Assembly: GCF_004798705.1 (NCBI RefSeq)
Contig: NZ_CP039290.1
Coordinates: forward strand, 3,844,001 to 3,908,000
Reading direction: 5' to 3'
Source: Arthrobacter sp. PAMC25564
Lineage (GTDB): Bacteria > Actinomycetota > Actinomycetes > Actinomycetales > Micrococcaceae
Length of the DNA: 64,000 nt
Made by a program: the position numbers and the translations under genes. Positions 22,175-31,929 of this stretch are shown one piece after another; within the stretch, counting starts at the first letter, position 1, and each line of letters begins with the position of its first letter. The notes under the pieces are model-generated. The model searched no databases. It saw only the letters and a program-made list of their open reading frames with translations, and was not told where the DNA came from.

Positions 22175-22564
22175 ACCCCGTACCACACACCCCACACACC
22201 AGCCCCGCCAAAGCAGGAACCGGAACCGTGTGATCGGTGCAGCCAGGAAACCAGAAACAAACAAACCCACACCACACCCCGCCCGCCCCCACAAGGGAAC
22301 AAACAGACATGCGGCATGGCCCTGTTGCCTCAGGACCCAACAGTGTGCCAAACACTACCCGGCGGACCATCCCGGCGAGCGTTCCAGGACAGGACACCCC
22401 GAAGGGAACCCGTCCGTACTAGCTGCCGGCCTGTGCCGCCAGGCACCTATCTGCTGATATTCCACCCGTGAGCACCCGCCGCAGAACAATCGCCTGCGCA
22501 ACGGGCCTACTCCTGACAACCCCTGAACACCCGCATACACGGGGCACGGAAAGTTGTAGGTGCT

Positions 22565-24095
<1,531 letters not shown>

Positions 24096-24256
24096 GTAAA
24101 ACAAAAACAGACACAACCAACAGGCCCACGGGAAAACGCGGACCCAGGCTGCACAAAATTTGAAACCAGCTGTAAAAACCAGACCACACCACGGGGTGGC
24201 GGATCCAGTCAATTCAACCAATCCAATACAATAAATTGGTATCAACAAACTTGGCA

Positions 24257-24279
24257 CACTATTGAGTTCTCAAACAACA
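24257..24279 (-). promoter_or_regulatory. Leader nut/boxA-like motif upstream of 16S
   Basis: The minus strand reads TGTTGTTTGAGAACTCAATA and so on, almost the same as the 16S-23S spacer motif at 22142-22174. Its place between promoter and 16S fits an rRNA antitermination signal. Confidence 0.55.
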
Positions 24280-24337
24280 GACACACCCGGCACCACCCGG
24301 ACCACACGGTCCAGGATCGCTCCGGAGCAACCTAACA

Positions 24338-24366
24338 AACTTACCCGAACCCGGAAAACAAAGCAA
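24338..24366 (-). promoter_or_regulatory. rrn promoter candidate, proximal
   Basis: On the minus strand, -35 TTGCTT (24361-24366), a 17-base spacer, and -10 TAAGTT (24338-24343), about 240 bases before 16S. It fits the sigma-70-type consensus loosely. Found by eye, not by score. Confidence 0.45.
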
Positions 24367-24503
24367 ATCAACGTTTCCGCAATCCGCACCCTCCCGGGAA
24401 GGCCCCCACCCGCATCCGGCACACACAAAGTGCGCCATTTTCCAGGCTGTTCATCAAGGGGGTCGGTCGCTATCTTTCCGCATCAGCGGCGGCGACTCGA
24501 ATG

Positions 24504-24532
24504 ACTTTACACGCCCCACGCACCCCGCGCAA
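24504..24532 (-). promoter_or_regulatory. rrn promoter candidate, distal
   Basis: On the minus strand, -35 TTGCGC (24527-24532), a 17-base spacer, and -10 TAAAGT (24504-24509). TAAAGT -10 boxes are frequent at actinobacterial rrn promoters. It may be P1 of a tandem pair with the proximal site. The remaining leader up to 24690 shows no gene. Confidence 0.5.
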
Positions 24533-24690
24533 ATCCACCCGAAGTGGCGGTGCAAGGCAATAAATTCCCCGGATTGGCGGGGGCTACGGCCCCGGGTACC
24601 CCTCCTGCGGGCTGCGCACAGGCCCGGGCGCTTTGTGTGGAGCGCATCACAGCAACGGCCCTCGTGTGGCCGGGATCCTGTGTCGGGAAG

Positions 24691-25158
24691 TCAGCGGGAC
24701 GGCAGCTCGTCCATGAAGGCCACCTGGGCCGTGTATTGGTGATACAGCTTCAGTGCATCGTCAATGGCGATGTGGCCAAAGCTCAAAGTATCCTGCAACC
24801 CTTCCAGCTGCGCCTTGCAGGTCTCCGCTGCGCTGACCCGGTCCGCCAAGGAATGTGAATTGGCGAAATTCGTGGCCAGTGCCGCGGCGACGGACAACAG
24901 GACAGCCCCTAGGCACAGGACGCGCCACACCACCGAACTGTCTGCCAACGAGAAGATCCCCTGCACTGCTTGGGTGAATCCGGTGCCCCCGGCTGCCGGG
25001 CCGGCGGTGAGCATGGCGGCAAGGGCGCTGCCCACGATGCTGATGTTGGCGAGCTTGTTCCGTCGGGGCCGCTCCCGTCCCAGATAGGAGCGGACGACTT
25101 TTTGCTTCTGTTCGATGCGGGCGGCGAGCAATTGACGTGTATCCGGTGATTCATCCAT
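24691..25158 (-). CDS. Small two-helix membrane protein, SLATT-like layout
   Basis: 155 residues: a charged N-terminal helix (RQLLAARIEQKQKVVRSYLGRERPRRNK), two hydrophobic segments (ANISIVGSALAAMLTAG and VWRVLCLGAVLLSVAAALAT), then a helical cytoplasmic tail. This resembles SLATT/DUF4231-type proteins, some of which sit in conflict systems, but the match is only by layout. The ATG at 25158 has no good Shine-Dalgarno, and the frame stays open to 25281, so the true start could be earlier. It lies upstream of rrn on the same strand. Confidence 0.6.
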   Translation of the reverse strand: MDESPDTRQLLAARIEQKQKVVRSYLGRERPRRNKLANISIVGSALAAMLTAGPAAGGTGFTQAVQGIFSLADSSVVWRVLCLGAVLLSVAAALATNFANSHSLADRVSAAETCKAQLEGLQDTLSFGHIAIDDALKLYHQYTAQVAFMDELPSR

Positions 25159-25268
25159 GAGCTGGTACCAGCCTCCCTCGCCGATGGTGCCAGCCTCAGA
25201 ATCCCACCGCCCCGCTTTCGTGTCCAGACTCGTTGAGTGTCCAGGGCAAACGCCGGCTACCAGCGCAC

Positions 25269-25463
25269 CTACCGGAACCACAACGCCGTCGGGATGCGAT
25301 TAGGGGAAACTGCGTACGGTTCGCTCGGCAGGTCGCCGGCCGTCCAGGACGCGTTCGAGCGCACTTCGGGGATATGGCCGTGGCCGTCCCTGAGCACTGC
25401 GCGGAACGTGGCACCGCCGGAGACCATCACGATTCCGGCCAGCAGGGCTACAAACAGTTCCAT
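25269..25463 (-). CDS. Small membrane-anchored hypothetical protein
   Basis: A 64-residue product starting MELFVALLAGIVMVSGGATF, one hydrophobic helix, followed by a polar, Pro/Ser-rich tail (HGHIPEVRSNASW). A strong GAGGTGA Shine-Dalgarno 6 bases before the ATG supports it. The family is not recognised. It reads divergently from the BTAD regulator gene across a gap of about 120 bases. Confidence 0.65.
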   Translation of the reverse strand: MELFVALLAGIVMVSGGATFRAVLRDGHGHIPEVRSNASWTAGDLPSEPYAVSPNRIPTALWFR

Positions 25464-25581
25464 TGTGATTCACCTCGGGTGAATATGAGGGTGGATGGGA
25501 TGAATCCAGTCTGTTCAGGCAGCGTGTGAGCGGCCGTGTGAACCAATTTCCGCCGGACGGCGTCGGAAGCCCGGCGGTAAA

Positions 25582-27393
25582 ATGACTGCTATGGCCGACA
25601 CCTGGATTCGGCTCCTGGGTCCGCCCCGGATTGAGTCCCCTGAACGGGATTTCCCGCAGCCCCGAGGCCGCAAGGCCTGGGCCGTGCTGGCCTACCTCGC
25701 GCTGCAAACGGCCGGCACCAGCCGCTCCCGCACTGCCGCGCTGCTCTTCCCTGACGCCGCGGATCCGCTGGGCGCCCTGCGCTGGAACCTCTCCGAACTG
25801 CGGCGGGCCCTCGGCGGGGCAGCGATAGCCGGCGACCCCCTGGGGCTGGCGTTGCAGCCGGACTGGCGCTGCGACGTCGTCGCCCTGGTTGACTCGGCCG
25901 GCAGCCGCGACGTCGATCCCCGGAAGCTCGACGGCCAGCTGCTTGAGGGGCTCTCCTTCGCGGATTGTCCCGTTTTTGATTCCTGGCTGGCGGACCAGCG
26001 GTACCGGCTCGAGAACTGTGTCCAGTCGCTGCTCTATGACGCCTCCCTGACCGCACTGGCCGCAGGCGCAGCCGGCGAGGCGGTCGAGCTGACCTCGCAG
26101 GCGCTGCGCCGGGATCCTTTCAATGCGGACTGCACCGCCGTCCTGGTGAAGGCGCTCGTCGCGCTGGGCGAGCATCGGCGGGCACGTGAGCAGGTCACCA
26201 GATGCGGTGAGCTCTATCACCGGGAGCTGGGTCTGCCGCTGCCGGAGGAAGTACGGCGGGCCCTTTCCGATGCGGGCCCGGCGGCGGACCCCGGCATTGC
26301 GGCCAACGCGGCAACGGTACGGTCCTATCTCGACGCCGGCGAAGCTTCACTCTCGGCGGGCTCCGTGGACCGGGGGCTGGATCAGCTGCGCGCCGCCGTC
26401 GAACTGGCCGGCCGCACCGGTGACAGTCATCTCCTCGCCGAGTCCCTCGTGACGTTGTCCGGGGCGCTGATCCATCAGGCCGGCGGCCGCGGCGCCGAGG
26501 TTGCCGATTATTTGCACCGCGCGCTGGCCGCCGTTGCGCCCGACGGCGTCTCCCGGACGGCGGCGGCCGCCTACCGCGAGCTTGGCTATCTGTCCGTCCA
26601 GCGGGGCGTCCCGGACCATGCGGCCAGCTGGCTTGACCGGGCGATGCTGGCAGCGGAAGGAATTCCCGACGAGCAGTCACGGATCCTGGCGATCAAGGGC
26701 ATGTTGGCGTCGGACACCGCGCATTACGCGGACGCCGTGACGGCTTTCACCGCATCCGGGATCCTCGCCGAGGCGGCCGGGAACCGCCGTCAGCAGGCGT
26801 TCAGCGGCGCCTTGCTCGGCCGCGTGCAGCTCCTGCGCGGGGAGGTGGAGCAGGCGGCCGCCTCGTTGGACCGGGCCCTGGGCCTGGTCGCGGCGGAACA
26901 CTGGACGGCGTTCGAGCCGTTTGTGGCCGGCCTGCGGGGCGAGACGTACCTGGCCGCCGGCCGGCTGGAGGAAGCCGCCGCCCTGATTGACCGGTCCTGG
27001 GTGATGGCCGACCTTGCCGGCGACCACTGCTACATGGCCCTGGCGGCCGGCGCCGAAGCCCGGCTGTTCCTGGCCCATGGTGATCTCGCTGCCGCCGAAC
27101 ACTGGATCAACCGGGGTCTCGAACCCGCCCCGTGGTATCTCTGGTATTCGGCCCGGCTGCTGGACGCCGCGGCGGAAGTCGCCATCGCCACGCAGTCGCC
27201 ACGGGCTTCCGAGTTCGCTGAGCGGCTCGGCGCACTGGCCAGCCGCAGCGGGATGCGGGAGTTCGTGGTCCGGGCGCAGTCGCACCGCGCCGTCCTCGGT
27301 GACGCGGCCGCCGCCGAGGCGGTGCCGTGGCTCGCGAAGGAGATCGACAACCCCGCGCTGACCGCGTTCCTGGCGCAACGCCACGGCGGTTGA
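25582..27393 (+). CDS. BTAD/SARP-type transcriptional regulator with TPR-like repeats
   Basis: A 603-residue protein. The N-terminus (IRLLGPPRIESPERDFPQPRG, about 8-95) is an OmpR-type winged helix as in SARP regulators. The bacterial transcriptional activation domain spans about 96-235 (DVVALVDSA to YHRELGLPLPEEVRRAL). The rest is a helical Ala-rich repeat array that looks like TPRs (SYLDAGEASLSAG, LAESLVTLSGAL, AAASLDRALGLV). No NB-ARC ATPase lies between them. Such proteins activate a nearby operon; the target is not evident. ATG codons at 25582 and 25591 are both possible. A palindromic repeat follows the stop. Confidence 0.85.
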   Translation: MTAMADTWIRLLGPPRIESPERDFPQPRGRKAWAVLAYLALQTAGTSRSRTAALLFPDAADPLGALRWNLSELRRALGGAAIAGDPLGLALQPDWRCDVVALVDSAGSRDVDPRKLDGQLLEGLSFADCPVFDSWLADQRYRLENCVQSLLYDASLTALAAGAAGEAVELTSQALRRDPFNADCTAVLVKALVALGEHRRAREQVTRCGELYHRELGLPLPEEVRRALSDAGPAADPGIAANAATVRSYLDAGEASLSAGSVDRGLDQLRAAVELAGRTGDSHLLAESLVTLSGALIHQAGGRGAEVADYLHRALAAVAPDGVSRTAAAAYRELGYLSVQRGVPDHAASWLDRAMLAAEGIPDEQSRILAIKGMLASDTAHYADAVTAFTASGILAEAAGNRRQQAFSGALLGRVQLLRGEVEQAAASLDRALGLVAAEHWTAFEPFVAGLRGETYLAAGRLEEAAALIDRSWVMADLAGDHCYMALAAGAEARLFLAHGDLAAAEHWINRGLEPAPWYLWYSARLLDAAAEVAIATQSPRASEFAERLGALASRSGMREFVVRAQSHRAVLGDAAAAEAVPWLAKEIDNPALTAFLAQRHGG

Positions 27394-27414
27394 GCCTTTC
27401 GAATACCCCGGCGG

Positions 27415-27484
27415 CCCCAACTGGCTCGCAATTGTTGCCGTTTTCAGGGCTCAAAACGGCAACAACTGCCAGCTACTTGGGCCC
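27415..27484. repeat. Type-1 intergenic palindrome, diverged copy C
   Basis: This keeps the outer ends (CCCAACTGGCTCGCA and a mirrored CTACTTGGG) and the inner CCGTTTT / AAAACGG arms around AGGGCTC. The middle of the stem differs from copies A and B (TTGTTG instead of GCAGGGG), with matching compensatory changes on the other arm. It follows the BTAD gene. Confidence 0.75.
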
Positions 27485-27513
27485 GGGCCGCACACCGGGT
27501 TAACAAAAGTGGG

Positions 27514-27550
27514 TTAACAAAAGCAGGGCCCGTCAATGACGGGCCCTGCT
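27514..27550 (-). terminator. Rho-independent terminator of the cold-shock gene
   Basis: An inverted repeat AGCAGGGCCCGTC / GACGGGCCCTGCT (27522-27550) with a 3-base loop is followed, reading leftwards, by CTTTTGTT. It lies about 50 bases after the cold-shock stop codon. Confidence 0.85.
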
Positions 27551-27598
27551 CGAAACCTTGCGGCCCCGGACTCAGAAGAGTTAGTTAGAAACTAAGTC

Positions 27599-27802
27599 TT
27601 AGAGAGCCTGGATGTTTACGGCCTGCGGGCCCTTGGGGCCCTGCTCGGTCTCGAAGGAGACCTTCTGGTTCTCTTCGAGGGAGCGGAAGCCGGAAGAGGC
27701 GATCGCGGAGTAGTGTGCGAAGACGTCCTGTGAGGAGTCATCGGGGGAAATGAAGCCGAAGCCCTTTTCAGCGTTAAACCATTTGACGGTACCAGTAGCC
27801 AT
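27599..27802 (-). CDS. Cold-shock protein, CspA family
   Basis: A 67-residue single OB-fold RNA chaperone. The RNP1 ([10 protein letters not shown]) and RNP2 (DVFAHYSAI) motifs are intact, and the protein starts [23 protein letters not shown] precedes the ATG. The 245-base gap to the next gene upstream has no reading frame; it is A/T-richer than its surroundings and would give the long 5' leader usual for csp mRNAs. The protein binds single-stranded RNA and prevents secondary structure at low temperature. Confidence 0.97.
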   Translation of the reverse strand: MATGTVKWFNAEKGFGFISPDDSSQDVFAHYSAIASSGFRSLEENQKVSFETEQGPKGPQAVNIQAL

Positions 27803-28047
27803 TATTTTTTGTCCTTCGTGAAGGTGGAGGAAAAGTCCCGACTTTCGGGTCCTCCGGTGTGGGGTGTTCAAAACCGCTACTTCAGAAGAACAGGGTCTTT
27901 CAACCTTGCGTACTGCCTGAACTACGAACTGCATAAACACAACAACAAGATCAACTGTACAGGAGATTGTGGGGGCGGATTACCACTGCGGCCGGCACGG
28001 AGGTTTTCCCGAAACCACTGCAGGACGTCAACAACTAAAATGGCGGC

Positions 28048-28485
28048 ATGACACCACAGGAGCTGGCCAACCTGGCGCGCCTGCGCCGGGCCCGGGACCT
28101 GATCGACCGCGAATACGCCCGGCCCCTCGATGTGCCCACCATGGCCGCCGGTGCCCTGATGTCCCCCGCGCATTTCTCCCGCCAGTTCAAGGCGGCCTAC
28201 GGCGAGACGCCGTACAACTACCTCACGACGCGGCGGATCGAACGGGCCATGGCGCTGCTGCGGGCCGGTGCCAGCGTGACGGATGCCTGCATGGAGGTCG
28301 GCTGTACCTCGCTGGGCTCGTTCAGCTCCCGGTTCACCGAGATCGTCGGCATGCCGCCCAGCGCGTACCGGGCCCGGGAGCACCACGCGGTGAAGGCCAT
28401 GCCGTTGTGCATTGCCCGGCAGCGCACACGGCCCGCGCGCAAGCCGAGCAGGATTGAAGAAGCGTCTCCGCGGCCGCTGCAATAG
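28048..28485 (+). CDS. AraC-family transcriptional regulator, DNA-binding domain only
   Basis: A 145-residue protein made almost entirely of the two-helix-turn-helix AraC domain: MAAGALMSPAHFSRQFKAAYGETPYNYLTTRRIERA, then VTDACMEVGCTSLGSFSSRFTEIVGMPPSAYR. It lacks a ligand-binding domain, like SoxS/MarA-sized members. The C-terminal tail is basic. The VOC gene begins 10 bases after its stop, so the two probably form one operon in which the regulator controls the VOC protein. Confidence 0.9.
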   Translation: MTPQELANLARLRRARDLIDREYARPLDVPTMAAGALMSPAHFSRQFKAAYGETPYNYLTTRRIERAMALLRAGASVTDACMEVGCTSLGSFSSRFTEIVGMPPSAYRAREHHAVKAMPLCIARQRTRPARKPSRIEEASPRPLQ

Positions 28486-28495
28486 CGTGTGGGAC

Positions 28496-28897
28496 ATGAA
28501 CATTTCTTTGAAGTACGCACACGTCACCGTCAACGATCTCGATGAGTCTCTCGCCTTCTACCGCGACGCCCTCGGCCTGGAAGTCCGGAACGACGTCGGC
28601 TCGGACGGACAGCGCTGGGTCACCCTTGGCAGCGCAGCCCAGCCCGACCTTGAGATCGTCCTGTCCCCTCCGCACGCCGGCCGCTCCCAGGCCGACGGGG
28701 ACGCCATCCAGGAGCTGCTGACCAAGGGCGTTATGCCCATGCTCGTGTTCAGCACGGACGATCTCGACGCCACGTTTGAGGCCGTCCGGGCCTCCGGCGC
28801 GGAGGTCCTCCAGGAACCGATCGTCCAGCCTTGGGGCCCGCGCGACTGCGCCTTCCGTGACCCTTCCGGCAACATGGTCCGCTTCAACCAGGCCTGA
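28496..28897 (+). CDS. VOC-superfamily protein (glyoxalase/bleomycin-resistance fold)
   Basis: 133 residues with two beta-alpha-beta-beta-beta modules: MNISLKYAHVTVNDLDESLAFYRDALGLEV and MPMLVFSTDDLDATFEAVRASGAEVLQEP, ending FRDPSGNMVRFNQ. His9 and the terminal FRDPSGN segment fit a metal site. The substrate is unknown. This AraC-plus-VOC arrangement is common in actinobacteria. Confidence 0.9.
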   Translation: MNISLKYAHVTVNDLDESLAFYRDALGLEVRNDVGSDGQRWVTLGSAAQPDLEIVLSPPHAGRSQADGDAIQELLTKGVMPMLVFSTDDLDATFEAVRASGAEVLQEPIVQPWGPRDCAFRDPSGNMVRFNQA

Positions 28898-28910
28898 CAC
28901 AGGAACGACG

Positions 28911-28961
28911 GCGGGGATGTCGCCGCGGGTGCCCCCAAGGGTGCCGCGGCGACATCCCCGC
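28911..28961 (+). terminator. Terminator hairpin after the VOC gene
   Basis: An 18-bp inverted repeat (GCGGGGATGTCGCCGCGG with its complement) and a 15-base loop, 13 bases past the VOC stop. Confidence 0.7.
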
Positions 28962-29018
28962 GTCTTCCGGCGCGGGCCGCTGCTTGCTACGATTGCTACG
29001 ATTGCTACGGAGGCAGCC

Positions 29019-29285
29019 ATGACAACCATCCCGCACCGCGAACTGCGCAACCAGAGCAGCAAGATCCTTGAGCGCGTAAAAAACGGCGAAACCATCGATG
29101 TCACGAACAACGGCGAAATAGCCGCCACCCTGATCCCGCCGTCCTCCTCCCCCTTCGAGCGGCTGCTCCTGGCAGGGCTGGTGCGGCCGGCCGCCGGCGG
29201 AGCAGTTGACTTTCAATCCCTGCCGCGGGTCGCGGCGCCCACCAGCACGGCGGAAATCCTGGCCGACCTCCGCGGGGACCGTTGA
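29019..29285 (+). CDS. Phd/YefM-type antitoxin
   Basis: An 88-residue protein. MTTIPHRELRNQSSKILERVKNGETIDVTNNGEIAATLIP is the DNA-binding Phd/YefM fold, and the acidic/Pro C-terminus would wrap the toxin. AGGAGG-like CGGAGG lies before the ATG, within a run of three GATTGCTAC-like 9-mers (28984-29009). It overlaps the PIN toxin gene by 4 bases. Antitoxins of this type usually repress their own promoter. Confidence 0.9.
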   Translation: MTTIPHRELRNQSSKILERVKNGETIDVTNNGEIAATLIPPSSSPFERLLLAGLVRPAAGGAVDFQSLPRVAAPTSTAEILADLRGDR

Positions 29286-29677
29286 TCATCTACGTGGACA
29301 CCTCAGCGGTCCTCAAACTTGTAGTGGAGGAGAAGGAATCATCCGCCGCCGCCCGGTACCTCTCCACAGCCGCGGCCCAGGGCGACACGCTCGTGGCGTC
29401 CATGCTCCTCTACACCGAGCTGCACTGTGCGGCACACCGGCGCGGTTTTCCCGGCCAGCTGGTCAATGCCGTGCTGGGCGGCATCAACCTGGTGGATCTG
29501 GCGCGCCCGGACCTGATGTACGCGGCCGCCCTCCCCGGCGGACGGCGCAGCGCAGACGGCATCCATCTGGCCGTGGCCATCCGGTTGCAGGCCGACGTCC
29601 TGGTCGCCTACGACGCCGAACTGCTGGCCGCCGCCGTTGACGCCGGCTTCAACGTCTTGTCCCCAGGGAGCCTGTAG
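29282..29677 (+). CDS. PIN-domain toxin, VapC-like
   Basis: A 131-residue PIN ribonuclease. The acidic residues are Asp6 (MIIYVDTSAV), Glu46 (LLYTELHC), Asp92 (SADGIHLA) and Asp110 (LVAYDAELL), the standard four. The start is TTG, overlapping the antitoxin stop (TTGA), so it is translationally coupled. The pair lies directly upstream of the Wadjet operon and may stabilise it. Confidence 0.9.
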   Translation: MIIYVDTSAVLKLVVEEKESSAAARYLSTAAAQGDTLVASMLLYTELHCAAHRRGFPGQLVNAVLGGINLVDLARPDLMYAAALPGGRRSADGIHLAVAIRLQADVLVAYDAELLAAAVDAGFNVLSPGSL

Positions 29678-29833
29678 CCGGGTAGCGGCGTCTGAACATG
29701 AAGCAATCCGATCGTTGTTCCACCGGAAAATGTCGGCGGTTGAAGGTAGCTTAGGTACAGGGAAACCGGCCAGACCGGGGACGCTGAAGTCAAGCTGCAA
29801 TCAAGCGGCACGCAAGCCGCAACCAAGGACGCC

Positions 29834-31276
29834 ATGGACTACTACGCGATCAATTCGCTGCGTGAGAACCACGCAGGATGGTCCTTGCTTCGTGCCCAGA
29901 ATGCCCCGCTCGCGGTGTCGTTTTTTATGGCGGCCTTCACCGGGCCCAACCAGCGCAACATCGGCCGCCAGCAGCTCGTCGACACCCTGGATGATGTGCT
30001 GTTCGGCTTGCGGGATGCCTACGGCGAGGACAAATTCCCCCGTCCGGCGTCGGAATACCTCGACGACTGGGCCGCCCCGGAACGGGCCTGGCTGCGGAAG
30101 TACTACGTGCCCGGCCAGGACGAGCCGCGCTACGATCTCACCGCCGCCGCAGAGGACGTGGTCCGCTGGGTGGAGAGCCTGCGCGGCCGGGATTTCGTCG
30201 CCACCCAGTCACGGCTGACCAGCATCTTCGCCGTCCTCAAAACCCTCGTCCAGCAGTCCGAGACGGACCCGGAGGTGCGCCTGGCTGAGCTCCAGCGCCA
30301 GCGGGACGGGATCGACGCCGAGATGCAGCGCATCCGCGACGGAAACGTCCGGGTCATGAGCGTCCCGGAAGCGCTGGACCATTTCCAGCAGCTGACCTCA
30401 CTGGCCAGGGACCTGCTCTCGGACTTCCGCGAGGTCGAACAGAACTTCCGGAAGCTGGACCGGCAGGTCCGCGAACAGATCGCCACCTGGGAGGGCAGCC
30501 AAGGCGATCTCCTGAAGACCATCTTCGCCAACCAGCAGGACATCAACACTTCTGTCCAGGGCCGCACATTCCAGGGTTTCTGGGACTACCTGATGTCCCC
30601 GCAGCTGCGCACCGAGCTCCGGGACCTGCTGCAGCGGGCCACGCAGATCGAGGCGCTGTCCGGCGCCGAGAACCTGAGCGCCGTGACCAACCTGCACCAG
30701 GACTGGCTGCCCGCCGTCGAACAGACCCAGGCGACGGTCCGCCAGCTGTCCCAGCAGATGCGCCGCCTGCTCGATGACAAGGTCTTCCTGGAGAACAAAC
30801 GCATCATGCGGCTGATCCGGAGGATCGAATCCGGCGCGCTGGGCACCCGGGAGGCGCCGCCGTCGGGCGTCTTTATGGACGTCGCCGCGCCGTCCGTGGA
30901 CGTGGCGCTGCCGTTCGAACGTCCCCTCTATGAGCCCAGCCGGAAGGTGATGGTGGACGATGACGTCGTGGCCGCCGATGACACGGACGTGGACGCCGGC
31001 GCCCTGTTCAGCCAGTTCCACGTGGATACGGAGCGGCTCAAATCCAACATCGACGCCGTCCTGGCCGACGCGGAGCAGGCCACCCTCGCGGAGATCACCT
31101 ACGCGTATCCGCTGTCCCAGGGCCTGGCCGAGATCGTCGCCTACTACCAGCTCGCCACCGAGTCGGACTGGGCGGACATCAATCCCGGGGCCACGCAGCA
31201 ATTGTCCTGGTCACTGCCGGATGGAAGCATCCGCGAGGCGACCATCGACCAGATCATCTTTGGAAGGCCAGCATGA
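29834..31276 (+). CDS. jetA: Wadjet type I subunit JetA (DUF3375, kleisin-like)
   Basis: A 480-residue DUF3375 protein, the MukF/kleisin-type subunit that bridges the JetC SMC dimers. The N-terminal winged-helix part starts MDYYAINSLRENHAGWSLLR. A long helical middle (about 170-340: LAELQRQRDGIDAEMQRI, DLLSDFREVEQNFRKLDRQVREQ) forms the coiled-coil neck-binding part, and the C-terminal domain ends SWSLPDGSIREATIDQIIFGR. The stop overlaps jetB by 4 bases (ATGA). Wadjet systems cleave closed circular DNA such as plasmids after loop extrusion. Confidence 0.93.
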   Translation: MDYYAINSLRENHAGWSLLRAQNAPLAVSFFMAAFTGPNQRNIGRQQLVDTLDDVLFGLRDAYGEDKFPRPASEYLDDWAAPERAWLRKYYVPGQDEPRYDLTAAAEDVVRWVESLRGRDFVATQSRLTSIFAVLKTLVQQSETDPEVRLAELQRQRDGIDAEMQRIRDGNVRVMSVPEALDHFQQLTSLARDLLSDFREVEQNFRKLDRQVREQIATWEGSQGDLLKTIFANQQDINTSVQGRTFQGFWDYLMSPQLRTELRDLLQRATQIEALSGAENLSAVTNLHQDWLPAVEQTQATVRQLSQQMRRLLDDKVFLENKRIMRLIRRIESGALGTREAPPSGVFMDVAAPSVDVALPFERPLYEPSRKVMVDDDVVAADDTDVDAGALFSQFHVDTERLKSNIDAVLADAEQATLAEITYAYPLSQGLAEIVAYYQLATESDWADINPGATQQLSWSLPDGSIREATIDQIIFGRPA

Positions 31277-31929
31277 ACCGCGAAGCCCAGGCAACGCAGA
31301 CGGAAACCAGCACACCCGAGGAACTTCCCGGCGTCGTCACCCGGCTCTTCAAGGGCGTGGTCTACGCCGAGGCGGATGAGAAGATCTGGCAGTCGCTGAT
31401 CGGCCTCGCCTCCCATGTCCGCGACTACGTTGCCGTGCTGGGGCTGGACCTGATCCTGGACGAATCCGAGGGCTACGCGTTCCTGAAGTCGCGCGAGGAC
31501 CCGGACGGCACCCTCCCCCGGCTGATCCCGCGGCGCCAGCTGACCTTCAACGTGAGCCTGCTGCTCGCCCTGCTGCGCGGCCGGATGCTGGAGTTTGACA
31601 CCAACTCCAGCGAGCTCCGCCTCATCATGACGGAGCAGGACATCGCGGACATGGTCTCGGTTTTCCTGCCCGAATCGAGCAACGAGGCCCGCATCCTGGA
31701 CCAGCTCGGTGCCAACATCAAGAAAGTCGTGGAGCTCGGTTTCCTGCGGAAACTGCGCGGCCAGACGGGCACCTACGAGGTGGCCCGCATCCTCAAGGCC
31801 TACGTGGACGCGCAGTGGCTGGAGGAGTTCGACGCGCGGCTGGCGGACTACCGCTCCTCGCTCACCGGCGCAGGCGCAGGCGCAGCCGCCGGCGCAGGCA
31901 CCGAGGCAATGGAAGGGGAAAGCAAATGA
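31273..31929 (+). CDS. jetB: Wadjet type I subunit JetB (DUF4194, kite-like)
   Basis: A 218-residue DUF4194 protein, the MukE-like KITE subunit. Typical stretches are RLFKGVVYAEADEKIWQSL, YAFLKSREDPDG and LIPRRQLTFNVSLLLALLRGRMLEF. The C-terminal tail (about 198-218) is low-complexity Gly/Ala from a GCAGGC-type simple repeat and is probably disordered. It overlaps both neighbours by 4 bases. Confidence 0.92.
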   Translation: MNREAQATQTETSTPEELPGVVTRLFKGVVYAEADEKIWQSLIGLASHVRDYVAVLGLDLILDESEGYAFLKSREDPDGTLPRLIPRRQLTFNVSLLLALLRGRMLEFDTNSSELRLIMTEQDIADMVSVFLPESSNEARILDQLGANIKKVVELGFLRKLRGQTGTYEVARILKAYVDAQWLEEFDARLADYRSSLTGAGAGAAAGAGTEAMEGESK

